A stretch of DNA of 64,000 nt from Streptomyces marincola (GTDB lineage Bacteria > Actinomycetota > Actinomycetes > Streptomycetales > Streptomycetaceae), in contig NZ_CP084541.1 of assembly GCF_020410765.1 (NCBI RefSeq), positions 3,476,501-3,540,500 of the forward strand. The letters are read 5' to 3'. A program made the translations under genes and the position numbers. The notes under the pieces are model-generated. The model saw nothing but the letters and a program-made list of their open reading frames with translations. It searched no databases and had not been told where the DNA came from. Of the stretch, positions 16,214 through 24,471 are shown one piece after another. Each line of letters begins with the position of its first letter. Within the stretch, counting starts at the first letter, position 1.

Positions 16214-17490
16214 GCGGCCACCGGTTCGAGCAGCTCACGGCCGCCCAAGTAGGGCCGAAGCACCTCGGGCACGCGCACGGAACCGTCCGCCTGCTGGTGG
16301 TTTTCGAGCAGCAGCGCGATGGTCCGCTGCACCGCGCACAGCGTGCCGTTCAGCGTGGCGAGCGGGCGCGTTCCCGTGTCCTTGCCGCGCATGCGCACCG
16401 AGAGCCGCCTGGCCTGGAACGAGTCGCAGTTCGACGTGGAGGTCAGCTCGCGGTACTTGCCCTGCGTCGGCAGCCACGCCTCGCAGTCGAACTTGCGCGC
16501 GGCGGAGGCGCCCAGGTCGCCGCTGGCGACGTCGATGACGCGGAAGGGCAGTTCGAGCGAGGTGAGCCACTGCTTCTCCCAGTCGAGCAGGCGCAGCAGC
16601 TCGGCCTCGGCCTCCTCGGGCGGCACGTAGGAGAACATCTCGACCTTGTCGAACTGGTGCAGGCGGATGACGCCGCGCGTGTCCTTGCCGTGCGAGCCGG
16701 CCTCGCGGCGGAAGCACGGCGAGAAGCCCGCGTAGCGCAGCGGCAGCCGGTCCGCGTCGATGATCTCGTCCATGTGGTAGGCGGCGAGCGGGACTTCCGA
16801 GGTGCCGACGAGGTAGAGGTCGTCCTGCGGCAGGTGGTAGACGTCCTGCGCGGCCTGGCCGAGGAACCCGGTGCCCTCCATGGCCTGCGGCTTCACCAGC
16901 GCCGGGGTCATCACCGGCACGAACCCGGCCGCCGCGGCCTGCGCCATGGCAGCGTTGACCAGCGCGAGTTCGAGCAGGGCGCCGACGCCGGTGAGGTAGG
17001 CGAAGCGCGAGCCCGACACCTTGGCGCCGCGCTCGGTGTCGATCGCGCCGAGCCCCTGGCCGAGCGCCAGGTGGTCCTTGGGCGTGAAGCCCTCCGCCTC
17101 GAAGTCGCGGATCGTGCCGTGCGTCTCCCGCACCGCGAAGTCGTCCTCGCCGCCCACGGGCACGTCGGGGTGCACGATGTTGCCCAGGCGCAGCAGCAGG
17201 GCGTGCGCCTCGGCCTGGGACTCGGCCCGCTCGGTGTCGGCCGCCTTCACGGCGGCGGCCAGCTCGCCGGCGCGCGCGAGCAGTCCCGCCTTCTCCTCGG
17301 CCGAGGCGCGCGGGATGAGCTTGCCCAGCTGCTTCTGCTCCGCGCGCAGCTCGTCGAAGCGTGAGCCGGAGGACCGCCGCCGTTCGTCGGCGGAGAGGAG
17401 CGCGTCGACAATGCCGACGTCTTCTCCTCGGGCGCGCTGGGAGGCGCGCACGCGGTCGGGGTCCTCACGAAGCAGGCGAAGGTCAATCAC
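16210..17490 (-). CDS. serS: seryl-tRNA synthetase
   Basis: 426 residues, normal length. The N-terminal coiled-coil arm that grips the tRNA-Ser long variable arm spans about 30-110. Class II motif 2 is CFRREAGSHGKDTRGVIRLHQF near residue 262 and motif 3 LATLNGTLCAVQRTIALLLEN near 382. It charges tRNA-Ser with serine in the cytoplasm. The GTG at 17490 is preceded by TAGCCT and 6 bases, so the mRNA is probably leaderless. A DnaA-box cluster occupies the upstream gap. Three tRNA-Ser sequences elsewhere in the window are its substrates or their remnants. Confidence 0.97.
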   Translation of the reverse strand: MIDLRLLREDPDRVRASQRARGEDVGIVDALLSADERRRSSGSRFDELRAEQKQLGKLIPRASAEEKAGLLARAGELAAAVKAADTERAESQAEAHALLLRLGNIVHPDVPVGGEDDFAVRETHGTIRDFEAEGFTPKDHLALGQGLGAIDTERGAKVSGSRFAYLTGVGALLELALVNAAMAQAAAAGFVPVMTPALVKPQAMEGTGFLGQAAQDVYHLPQDDLYLVGTSEVPLAAYHMDEIIDADRLPLRYAGFSPCFRREAGSHGKDTRGVIRLHQFDKVEMFSYVPPEEAEAELLRLLDWEKQWLTSLELPFRVIDVASGDLGASAARKFDCEAWLPTQGKYRELTSTSNCDSFQARRLSVRMRGKDTGTRPLATLNGTLCAVQRTIALLLENHQQADGSVRVPEVLRPYLGGRELLEPVAA

Positions 17491-17581
17491 GGCCCCAGGC
17501 TACCGGGCGACGGCGAAGCGGCTGAATCCGTAAACGCGTGAGGGCATTTAGTCCGTTATGCCGGGAAAGTGCGCTCCCGGG

Positions 17582-17881
17582 GAATCCACAGGTCAGACCG
17601 GGTATCCACAGGGTTATCCACAGGCCGCGCGGCCCTGTGTGGATACCGCGAGAGGGTGAGTTCCGGCCGGAGTGCGCGGCACAGAATTCCCCATTCAAAC
17701 CCCGTTCACACTCACTTACGAGGGAAATTGCCTCACACTCAGGAGTTATCGGCGTCGATTGTGCTGACGAAAGTGGATCAAGGATAGTGCGCGCCCTTGG
17801 GGTGGAACAGGCACTATGGGCGTTCCGCCGGATTGGTGAGTGTCGACTTATGCACAGGCACGCAGGGTGCCCTGTGGATAA
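17582..17881. promoter_or_regulatory. DnaA-box cluster 3 upstream of serS
   Basis: The serS-pheA gap (17491-17951) holds TTATCCACA at 17614 and its complement at 17873, plus one-mismatch forms GAATCCACA (17582), GTATCCACA (17602) and a GTATCCACA complement (17638). Five boxes fall in 300 bp, four of them within 65 bp. No further gene is visible in this gap. Confidence 0.7.
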
Positions 17882-17951
17882 CTCGGGGGACTTTCCCCAG
17901 GTCGTCCACGCCCCCGTCCGTTCCCCCCGCCGAACCCGTCAGCCGAACCCG

Positions 17952-18881
17952 TCAGCTGCGGCCGTCGAGGCACCGGGTCAGCCAGTCGGACGCCCGCAGG
18001 AAGTCCGCGTCCGCCGTGCCCGTGACCACCGTCGGCGCGACCTGGTCGGCCCTCGGGTACGAGCCCAGGTACCGCACGTCGGCGCACAGCCGCCGCAGGC
18101 CCATCAGCGCCTCACCGACCCTGCGGTCGGAGATGTGCCCCTCGCAGTCGACCGAGAAGCTGTACTCACCGATGCCCCGGCCCGTCGGGCGCGACTCGAT
18201 GCGCACCAGGTTGACCCCGCACGTCGCGTACTCCTGGAGCACGTCGAGCAGCGCGCCCGGGTGGTCCCCGCGCAGCCACAGCACCACGGACGTCTTGTCC
18301 GCGCCGGTGGGCGCGGCCGGCCGGGCCGGGCGGCCGACCAGCACGAAGCGGGTCGTCGCGTTCTCCGCGTCGTGGATGTCGGTCACCAGCGGTTCGAGCC
18401 CGTACGTCGGCGCCGCGAACTCGCCCGCGAACGCCGCGTCGTACCGGCCCTCCTGCACCAGCCGCGCGCCGTCCGCGTTCGACGCCGCCGACTCCCACTG
18501 CGCCTCGGGCAGGTGCCGCTCCAGCCAGCCGCGCACCTGCGGCTGCGCCACCGGGTGACCGGTGACGGTCTTGACGTTCTCCAGCGTCGTGCCCGGCCGC
18601 ACGAGCAGCGCGAACGCGATCGGCAGGTACACCTCGCGGTAGATCATCAACGGCCGCCCCGAGGCCAGTTCGTCCACCGTCGCCGAGACGCCGCCCTCGA
18701 CCGAGTTCTCGATCGGCACCAGGGAACCGCCCGCGTCGCCGTTGCGCACCGCGTCCAGCGCGGCGGGCACGGAGATCATCGGTACCAGTTCGCGCGTCGC
18801 CGCCTCGGGAAGCGTGCGGAGCGCGGCCTCCGTGAACGTGCCCTCGGGACCGAGATAGGTGTAGCGGCTCGCTGCTGTCAT
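17952..18881 (-). CDS. pheA: prephenate dehydratase
   Basis: 309 residues from the ATG at 18881. The N-terminal dehydratase domain begins TYLGPEGTFTEAAL and contains VPIENSVEGGVSATVDEL near 80-97. A C-terminal ACT domain has ESRPTGRGIGEYSF near 235, the ESRP motif that binds phenylalanine for feedback inhibition. It converts prephenate to phenylpyruvate in Phe synthesis. No Shine-Dalgarno is present, but TACTAA lies about 10 bases before the ATG, so it may have its own leaderless promoter just downstream of the peroxidase stop. Confidence 0.95.
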   Translation of the reverse strand: MTAASRYTYLGPEGTFTEAALRTLPEAATRELVPMISVPAALDAVRNGDAGGSLVPIENSVEGGVSATVDELASGRPLMIYREVYLPIAFALLVRPGTTLENVKTVTGHPVAQPQVRGWLERHLPEAQWESAASNADGARLVQEGRYDAAFAGEFAAPTYGLEPLVTDIHDAENATTRFVLVGRPARPAAPTGADKTSVVLWLRGDHPGALLDVLQEYATCGVNLVRIESRPTGRGIGEYSFSVDCEGHISDRRVGEALMGLRRLCADVRYLGSYPRADQVAPTVVTGTADADFLRASDWLTRCLDGRS

Positions 18882-18891
18882 GGCGCACACG

Positions 18892-20220
18892 TTAGTAGCC
18901 CTCGACCAGAGCCTGACCCACGTACTCGCCCTCCCGGGCGCCGCCCGGCACGGCGAACAGGCCGCTGGCCTCGTGCCGGACGAACTCCGACAGCGCGTCC
19001 CCCCGGTCGAGCTTGCGCTGCACCGGCACGAACGCGCGCAGCGGATCGGCCTGCCAGCACAGGAACAGCAGCCCCGCGTCCGGCGCGCCGTCGTCGCGGA
19101 AGCCGTCGTGGTAGGAGAACGAGCGGCGCAGCATCGTCGCGCCCCCGTTCGTCTCGGGCGCGGTGACGCGGACGTGCGCGTTCGCGGCGATCACGCCCCG
19201 GCCGTCGGGTCCGACGGCCGCGAGGTCCACCGGGTCGGTCTCGCGTTCACCCGTGAGGGGGGCGCCGTCCGACTTGCGGCGGCCCATCACGCGCTCCTGC
19301 TCCGCGAGCGGACGCGCCTCCCACGCGTCGAGCAGCATGCGGATGCGGCGGAAGACGACGTAGGAGCCGCCCGCCATCCACGCCGGGTCGCCGCCCTCGG
19401 GCACGAAGACGTGGCGGTCGAAGTCCTCGTCGCCGGGCGCGGGGTTGTTCGTCCCGTCGATCTGGCCCATCAGGTTCCGCGTGGTCATGGGCCGCGCGGT
19501 GGCGCCCGGCGTGCGGTTGAACCCCGTCATCTGCCAGCGCAGGGTCGCCGTTTCACCGGCGGCGCGTTGGAGCGCGCGCAGGGCGTGGAACGCGACCAGC
19601 GCGTCGTCCGCGCCGATCTGGAGCCACAGGTGGCCGTTCGAACGCCCCTCGTCCAGAACGTCGGCCGAGAACGCGGGCAGCGGGTCGAGCGCGGCCGGCC
19701 TGGCGCCGGTGAGGCCGGTCGCGTCGAAGAAGCCGTGCCCGAGTCCGATGGTCACGCTCAGGGAGGCGGGCCCGGCGTCGCGCGCGACGCCCGTGTCGGC
19801 CTCGGGCGTGCCGCCCGCCATCAGCTCGGCGGCCAGGCCCGACCAGCGGCGCAGCAGCGCGGCGGCCTCGCGGCGGCCCGCGCCGGGCGCCAGGTCGAAC
19901 GCCGCCAGGTGCGCGTGCGCCTGCACCGGCGTGGTGATGCCGGGCTGGTGCGTGCCGTGGAACGGGACGGCGGTGGACCCGAGCGCGGTCAGCGCGGGCC
20001 CGTCGTCGCCGGTGGCGGCGGAGTGGGCGAGTGCGCCGGCGGGCGCGCCGGCCGCGAGGCCGACGGCTCCCGCCGCGCCCGCGGTGGTGAGCAGGCGGCG
20101 GCGGGAGAGGCGGGCGGAGGCGGCGTCCTGGCCGTTCGTGTCGTTCGTGTCGTTCTTGGTGTCGTGGGGGGACGCGGGTCGCGCTGTGCGGGAGGGCTTG
20201 CGCTTCGGTTCAGTGGTCAT
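18892..20220 (-). CDS. dtpA: Tat-exported DyP-type heme peroxidase
   Basis: 442 residues. A twin-arginine signal (SRRRLLTTAGAAGAVG, about residues 38-55) predicts export of folded enzyme. The DyP fingerprint GQIDGTNN (GxxDG) lies near residue 245, followed by heme-pocket text GSYVVFRRIRM and RRSFSYHDG. In S. lividans the homologue DtpA, encoded beside CopCD, ECuC and Sco, is a Tat substrate needed for maturation of the copper oxidase GlxA. Gene order here is the same, so I use that name. The ATG at 20220 lies 37 bases after the CopCD stop. Confidence 0.9.
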   Translation of the reverse strand: MTTEPKRKPSRTARPASPHDTKNDTNDTNGQDAASARLSRRRLLTTAGAAGAVGLAAGAPAGALAHSAATGDDGPALTALGSTAVPFHGTHQPGITTPVQAHAHLAAFDLAPGAGRREAAALLRRWSGLAAELMAGGTPEADTGVARDAGPASLSVTIGLGHGFFDATGLTGARPAALDPLPAFSADVLDEGRSNGHLWLQIGADDALVAFHALRALQRAAGETATLRWQMTGFNRTPGATARPMTTRNLMGQIDGTNNPAPGDEDFDRHVFVPEGGDPAWMAGGSYVVFRRIRMLLDAWEARPLAEQERVMGRRKSDGAPLTGERETDPVDLAAVGPDGRGVIAANAHVRVTAPETNGGATMLRRSFSYHDGFRDDGAPDAGLLFLCWQADPLRAFVPVQRKLDRGDALSEFVRHEASGLFAVPGGAREGEYVGQALVEGY

Positions 20221-20257
20221 CGGTGCTGTTCGGCGTTCCTGAGGGGGTCGGGCGAGA

Positions 20258-22216
20258 TCAGGGGATGGTGACGGTCGCGGTCTCCGTCACCTGGTCGATC
20301 TCCGAGGTGCGGATGGTCAGGGCCACCTCCCAGTCTCCCGGGCGCGGCAGCTGCACCTCGGGCACGGTCCAGTGGCCGACGTCGACGTGCAGGGGCTCGT
20401 GCCGCAGCGGCCCGAGGTCCTCGGCCGGCAGCGTGAGCGCGACCCGCAGCTCGACGGCGCCCGTCGGCAGGCCCTCGGTGTCGAACAGGCGGATGTGCAG
20501 GGCGTTCTCGCCGGTGCGGGCCGGGGACAGGTCGAGCCGCGCCGTGCCCTGGCCCCACTCGCCCCCGGTGTCGAACGGCAGCTCGATCGGTTCCGGCGGC
20601 GCCGCGTCGCCCGGCGCGGCGGCCGACTCCGCGGGCGCGGCGTCCGCCACGCGCGCCGGGGTCGTGCCGGTCAGCACCGTGGTCACGGCGAGCAGCACCG
20701 CGGCTATCGCCGCCTCGGCCAGCACGGAACGCCGCAGGCCCGCGCGGTGCGGGTCGGCGTCGCGCGCCTTGCGCTCCTTGGCCCGCAGCACGGCGGTGCG
20801 CTGGCGGGCCAGCTGCCGGGCGCGTTCACCGTCCAACGCGGCGGAGTCGGCGGGCCGTTCGGTGTCCTCGGGCTCCTCAGGGTCCTCGGGGGCCTCCGTC
20901 GTGGCGGGTCGGTCCTCGGTGAGGCGGCCGGTCCAGCGGCGCGAGCCCCAGGCCGCGCCCAGCATGAGGGCGACGAGCACGACCTTGAGGATCAGCAGCC
21001 GGCCGTAGGACGTTCCGGTGAGCGCGGACCACGAGAAGCCGACCTGCCGCCAGGACTGGTAGAGGCCGGTGGCCGCGAGCACCGTGACGGAGGTCAGCGC
21101 GACGGCCGAGAAGCGGCGGACCGCCGCGCGCGGCAGCGCGGGCGCCGTCCGCAGCAGCACCAGCAGCGCGGCGAGCCCGCCGAGCCACGCCGCGACGGCC
21201 AGCAGGTGCAGGATGTGCGCGGGGATGGCGATGCCGGTCTGCCGCCCGGTGGCGGCGTGTTCCGACATGGCCCAGGTGGCGGCCGTTCCCGCGGCGAGGA
21301 CCACGCCCGCGACGGCGAGGCCGAAGCGCAGGTCGCGGGCCCGCAGCGCGGCGTCCTCGGCCTCTTCACCCTCGTCGGCGTCCGTGGCGTTCTCCGGGTC
21401 CCGGGCCGCCGGGCGCGCCCACGAGCCGTGCAGCACCGCGAGGAACAGCCCGGCGGCGGCAAGCAGCAGCAGGCGCGTCAGGAGCGCCGTTCCCGTTCTG
21501 GTGTCGATGACGTCCCGCAGGCCGCCCAGGTCGAAGGCGTCCGCGAGGTTCCCGCTGCCCGTGTAGGGCGTGCGGAGCAGCAGCAGCGCGACGGTCGCCG
21601 CGGTGGCCGTCGCCCAGCCCGCTGTGGTCAGCCGCTGCACCGGGCGCAGCGCCGCCGCGCCCGGCCAGCACACGAGGATGAACGCGGCCGTGCCCGCCAT
21701 CAGCACGAACCCGCCGTACACCGCGTACCGCGCGACGTCGTACAGCAGGCCGGTGAGCCCGCTGTCCCCGGCGCGTTGCGGCACCTCCGCGACCGTCTCC
21801 GAGGGCGCGCCGATGGAGAAGGTGAACGCGCCCGAGATGGGGTGGCTGTCGGCCGACACCACGTGCCAGGCCACGGTGTAGGTGCCGTCGCCAAGACCCG
21901 TGTCGAGCGGGACGGCCCACGTGTTGCCTCCCTCGTCCGTGAACGTGCCCTCGCCGACGTCCTCGCCGTCCGGCGCCAGCACGCGGAAGGCGTCCTGCGG
22001 CAGCGAGACGGACTCCGAGAAGGTGAGCGTGACCTGCTCGGGCGCGGTGGCGACCACCTCCCCGTCCCCCGGCGTGGTGCCGGTCAGCTCGGCGTGCGCG
22101 GCGGCCGGGGTCGCGCCGAGCAGCAGCAGGGCGAACGCGGAGGCGACCAGGAGCAGGAGCGCCGCGGGTGACGCGGATGACGCGGGAAACGCTGGGAAAC
22201 GGGGTGGGGTCCTCAT
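20258..22216 (-). CDS. copCD: fused CopC-CopD copper resistance protein
   Basis: 652 residues. A signal peptide ends near AAAHAEL (about residue 41), leaving the His of the CopC copper site close to the mature N-terminus. The CopC beta-domain runs to about 135 (LPQDAFRVLAPDG; HVVSADSHPISGAFTFSIG carries the second His cluster). About eight to nine membrane helices follow (CopD, 155-430), then a soluble tail with a YtkA-like beta domain after about 540. It is thought to bind copper outside and pass it through the membrane. It lies between the Cu chaperone and the DyP peroxidase in one operon. Confidence 0.9.
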   Translation of the reverse strand: MRTPPRFPAFPASSASPAALLLLVASAFALLLLGATPAAAHAELTGTTPGDGEVVATAPEQVTLTFSESVSLPQDAFRVLAPDGEDVGEGTFTDEGGNTWAVPLDTGLGDGTYTVAWHVVSADSHPISGAFTFSIGAPSETVAEVPQRAGDSGLTGLLYDVARYAVYGGFVLMAGTAAFILVCWPGAAALRPVQRLTTAGWATATAATVALLLLRTPYTGSGNLADAFDLGGLRDVIDTRTGTALLTRLLLLAAAGLFLAVLHGSWARPAARDPENATDADEGEEAEDAALRARDLRFGLAVAGVVLAAGTAATWAMSEHAATGRQTGIAIPAHILHLLAVAAWLGGLAALLVLLRTAPALPRAAVRRFSAVALTSVTVLAATGLYQSWRQVGFSWSALTGTSYGRLLILKVVLVALMLGAAWGSRRWTGRLTEDRPATTEAPEDPEEPEDTERPADSAALDGERARQLARQRTAVLRAKERKARDADPHRAGLRRSVLAEAAIAAVLLAVTTVLTGTTPARVADAAPAESAAAPGDAAPPEPIELPFDTGGEWGQGTARLDLSPARTGENALHIRLFDTEGLPTGAVELRVALTLPAEDLGPLRHEPLHVDVGHWTVPEVQLPRPGDWEVALTIRTSEIDQVTETATVTIP

Positions 22217-22226
22217 GGCGGTGGTG

Positions 22227-22700
22227 TCACTCCCCGGTGTGAGTGGTGGCCTCGACCGGCACGTCGAGGGCGATGGGGTCCGACGTCTCGAAGTGCAGTT
22301 CGATGCCCACGGTCTCGCCTTCGACGAGTTCGCGGGAGAGGTCGAGCAGCATGAGGTGGTCGCCGCCCCGGGTCAGCCGCGCCTCGCCCCCGGCGGGGAC
22401 GGTGAGCCCGTCGACCTGGCGCATGGCGTTGTCGACCGTTTCGTGGATCTCGACCGTTCCGGCGACATCGCTGGTGACCGAGACGAGGGTGTCGTCGGTG
22501 CCGCCGGTGTTGCTGATGGTGAGGAACCCGGCCGCCATGTCGCCGGACACGGGTTCGGGCACGAACGCGCCGCTCGTCGCCAGCTCGGGCGCGGAGCCGC
22601 TGTCGTCGCTGTCGTCCTCTTCTGTGCCGCAGGCGGTGAGCGCGAGCGACGCGGCGAGCACGCCCGCGGCGACGGCGGCCCGCAGGCCCCGGCGGCTCAC
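22227..22700 (-). CDS. ecuC: PCuA(C)-type extracytoplasmic copper chaperone lipoprotein
   Basis: 157 residues from a GTG overlapping the sco stop (GTGA). A lipoprotein signal ends ASLALTAC. The copper motif is visible as EIHETVDNAM, then about 20 residues on DHLMLLDL, giving the His/Met set of the PCuAC family. In S. lividans ECuC receives Cu(I) outside the cell and hands it to Sco. It is coupled to sco and is followed by copCD after 10 bases. Confidence 0.9.
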   Translation of the reverse strand: MSRRGLRAAVAAGVLAASLALTACGTEEDDSDDSGSAPELATSGAFVPEPVSGDMAAGFLTISNTGGTDDTLVSVTSDVAGTVEIHETVDNAMRQVDGLTVPAGGEARLTRGGDHLMLLDLSRELVEGETVGIELHFETSDPIALDVPVEATTHTGE

Positions 22701-23365
22701 GGCAGCTCTCCCGCGATGAGGCCGGGCAGGTCGCGTTCGAACGTCTCGGCCGTGACGCCCTCGGTGTAGACGACGTGCGCCTTGTCGTCGGTGGGCAGGA
22801 ACGCCAGGACCTGCGTGCCGTGCGTCGAGACGATGTCGCCGTTGTCCTCCTCGTAGGAGGGCTCGACGGCGACGCCGAGCGAGCGGGCGGCCTGCTGGAT
22901 GGTCTCGAAGTCGCCGGTCAGGCCGGTGAATTCGGGGTCCTGGGCGGCGAGCCACGGGCCGAGGGACTCGGGCGTGTCGCGTTCCGGGTCGGTCGTGACG
23001 AACACCACCCGCAGGTCCTCGCGCTGCTCGGGGGTGAGGGTGCCGGCCGCGTTGGCGATGTTGCTCATGGTGAGCGGGCAGATGTCGGGGCAGTTGGTGT
23101 AGCCGAAGTAGAGCAGGGTGGCGTGGCCGTCGGTCTCGGCGGCGAAGTCGTAGGGCTCGCCCTCGGTGTCCGTGAGCACGAAGTCCGGCTTCTCGAACGG
23201 CTGGTCGAGGACGGTGCCCTGGTCCGCGCCCGGCGCGTCGGCGATGTCGGCGGACTCGGTCGTCTCCGCGCCGCCCTCCTCGTCGCCGCTGTCGCTGCCG
23301 CAGGCGGCGAGGGTGAGCGCGGTGGCCGCGGCGACGGCCGCGGTGGTGATCTTGCGCAGGTGCAT
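22697..23365 (-). CDS. sco: Sco1/SenC-family copper chaperone lipoprotein
   Basis: 222 residues. Lipobox TLAAC near residue 21. The thioredoxin-like fold carries the metal site FGYTNCPDICPLTM (CxxxC, about residues 85-98) and the distal His in DIVSTHGTQVL near 195. It delivers copper to the CuA site of cytochrome c oxidase. An acidic low-complexity linker follows the lipid anchor. The GTGA overlap with the next gene couples chaperone synthesis. Confidence 0.92.
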   Translation of the reverse strand: MHLRKITTAAVAAATALTLAACGSDSGDEEGGAETTESADIADAPGADQGTVLDQPFEKPDFVLTDTEGEPYDFAAETDGHATLLYFGYTNCPDICPLTMSNIANAAGTLTPEQREDLRVVFVTTDPERDTPESLGPWLAAQDPEFTGLTGDFETIQQAARSLGVAVEPSYEEDNGDIVSTHGTQVLAFLPTDDKAHVVYTEGVTAETFERDLPGLIAGELP

Positions 23366-23422
23366 GGGGATCGTTCCTGTTGCGTGGTGGGCCCGGCGCG
23401 GGCCGGTGCGTCCGGCCCGCGG

Positions 23423-23458
23423 CGGGGTGGTGTCTCGGGGCGGGGTGGTGTCTCGGGG
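23423..23458. repeat. 18-bp tandem duplication
   Basis: An 18-base unit beginning CGGGGTGGTGTCTC is repeated exactly (23423-23440, 23441-23458) in the gap between the YcnI-like gene stop and the sco start. It is probably slippage; no function is evident. Confidence 0.7.
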
Positions 23459-23600
23459 CGGCCCCGCGGCCGTTCCGCGCCCGGGCCCGTGGCGGGTGGG
23501 CGGCGGAACGGCCGGGGCCGGTGGTCGTGCGCCGGTGGATTCCGGTCGTTCGGTTCCCGGTTGTTCGGTGACGGTGCCGGTCAGCGGCCGGCGGTTCCGG

Positions 23601-24362
23601 TCAGCCGGCGGCGGGGCCGTTCGGGCGGCGGCCGGCGAGGACGCCGAGCGCCACGCCCGCCGCGCCCACGACGATGCCGCCGACGGCGAGCACGCGGGCG
23701 AGCATGTCGGAGCCGCCCGAGTCGCCGTCCTCGGCGGCCACCGGCTCGCCCTCGGCGTGGGCCGCGTCGGCGTCGCCGCCGGCCGCGTCGTCGGACGCGC
23801 CCTCGGCGGGCGCGCCGTGGCCGCCCTCGCCCTCGGCCAGCCGCAGCACGGCCGCCGGGTAGTCGGGCTCGGCCTCGCCGTCGACGGGCTCCTCGATCCA
23901 GCGCACGACCTCGTCGTTGTCGTAGGTCTGGATCGCGTCGAACACCAGCCGGTCCGTGCCGTGCGGCAGCGGACCGACGGACAGCGGGAACTGCTGGAAC
24001 GTGCCGGGGTTGATCTCGCCGCCGGTCCACGTGATGACGCTCGGCGCCTCGGTGACCTCGCTGCCGTGGATCTCGACCGGCTCGTCGAGTTCCGCGGTCG
24101 TGACCTCCACGTCCCAGCCCGGGACGGGCTGCGGCATCACGGACGGCACGGGGTGCTCGGGGTCGAGGTGCAGTTCGAGCTGGACCGTCGAGGCGTTGTC
24201 GCGCTCGTTGGGCACCTTGACGTTGAGGGTGGTGTAGCCGCCGGCCGGGGCCTCGGCCGGGTCGATGGTGACGTGGGCCCAGGCGGGCGCCGAGGTCAGG
24301 ACGAGGAGGGTGGCGGCGGTCAGGGCCGAACCCGCTGCCAGACGCGTGCGGTTGATGGTCAT
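23601..24362 (-). CDS. YcnI-like (DUF1775) copper protein
   Basis: 253 residues from the ATG at 24362. The signal peptide ends APAWA and the mature protein begins HVTIDP, placing His at position 1 as in the Cu-binding YcnI family. The beta-domain runs to about residue 165 (EVTTAELDEPVEIHG, WTGGEINPGTFQQF). An Ala/Asp/Glu-rich spacer and a C-terminal TM helix (about 227-247, LARVLAVGGIVVGAAG) followed by a basic end anchor it. It heads the copper cluster with the gene at 24472. Confidence 0.88.
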   Translation of the reverse strand: MTINRTRLAAGSALTAATLLVLTSAPAWAHVTIDPAEAPAGGYTTLNVKVPNERDNASTVQLELHLDPEHPVPSVMPQPVPGWDVEVTTAELDEPVEIHGSEVTEAPSVITWTGGEINPGTFQQFPLSVGPLPHGTDRLVFDAIQTYDNDEVVRWIEEPVDGEAEPDYPAAVLRLAEGEGGHGAPAEGASDDAAGGDADAAHAEGEPVAAEDGDSGGSDMLARVLAVGGIVVGAAGVALGVLAGRRPNGPAAG

Positions 24363-24471
24363 GGAGCACTCCACGGGGGCGCGATGCGGAAGGAAGCCGG
24401 GACATCCGCGGCTTCCGGGGTCGGACGAGCGCGCGGCACCGGCGCACCCGGCCGGGTTTCCGTGGGTGCGT

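Noticed and set aside
8214..17881. Chromosomal origin oriC
   Set aside because: There is no dnaA, dnaN or rpmH nearby and the boxes are spread over coding and non-coding DNA in three groups. A titration or regulatory cluster fits better.
17491..17951. Possible T-box or other amino-acid riboswitch before serS
   Set aside because: I found no T-box sequence or specifier-like stem, and the serS transcript looks leaderless; the repeated CCACA motifs are DnaA boxes.
23423..23458. CRISPR or regulatory array from short tandem repeats
   Set aside because: Only two contiguous 18-base units without spacers; simple duplication. The similar repeats at 52371-52422 were rejected for the same reason. No CRISPR array or cas gene was seen anywhere.
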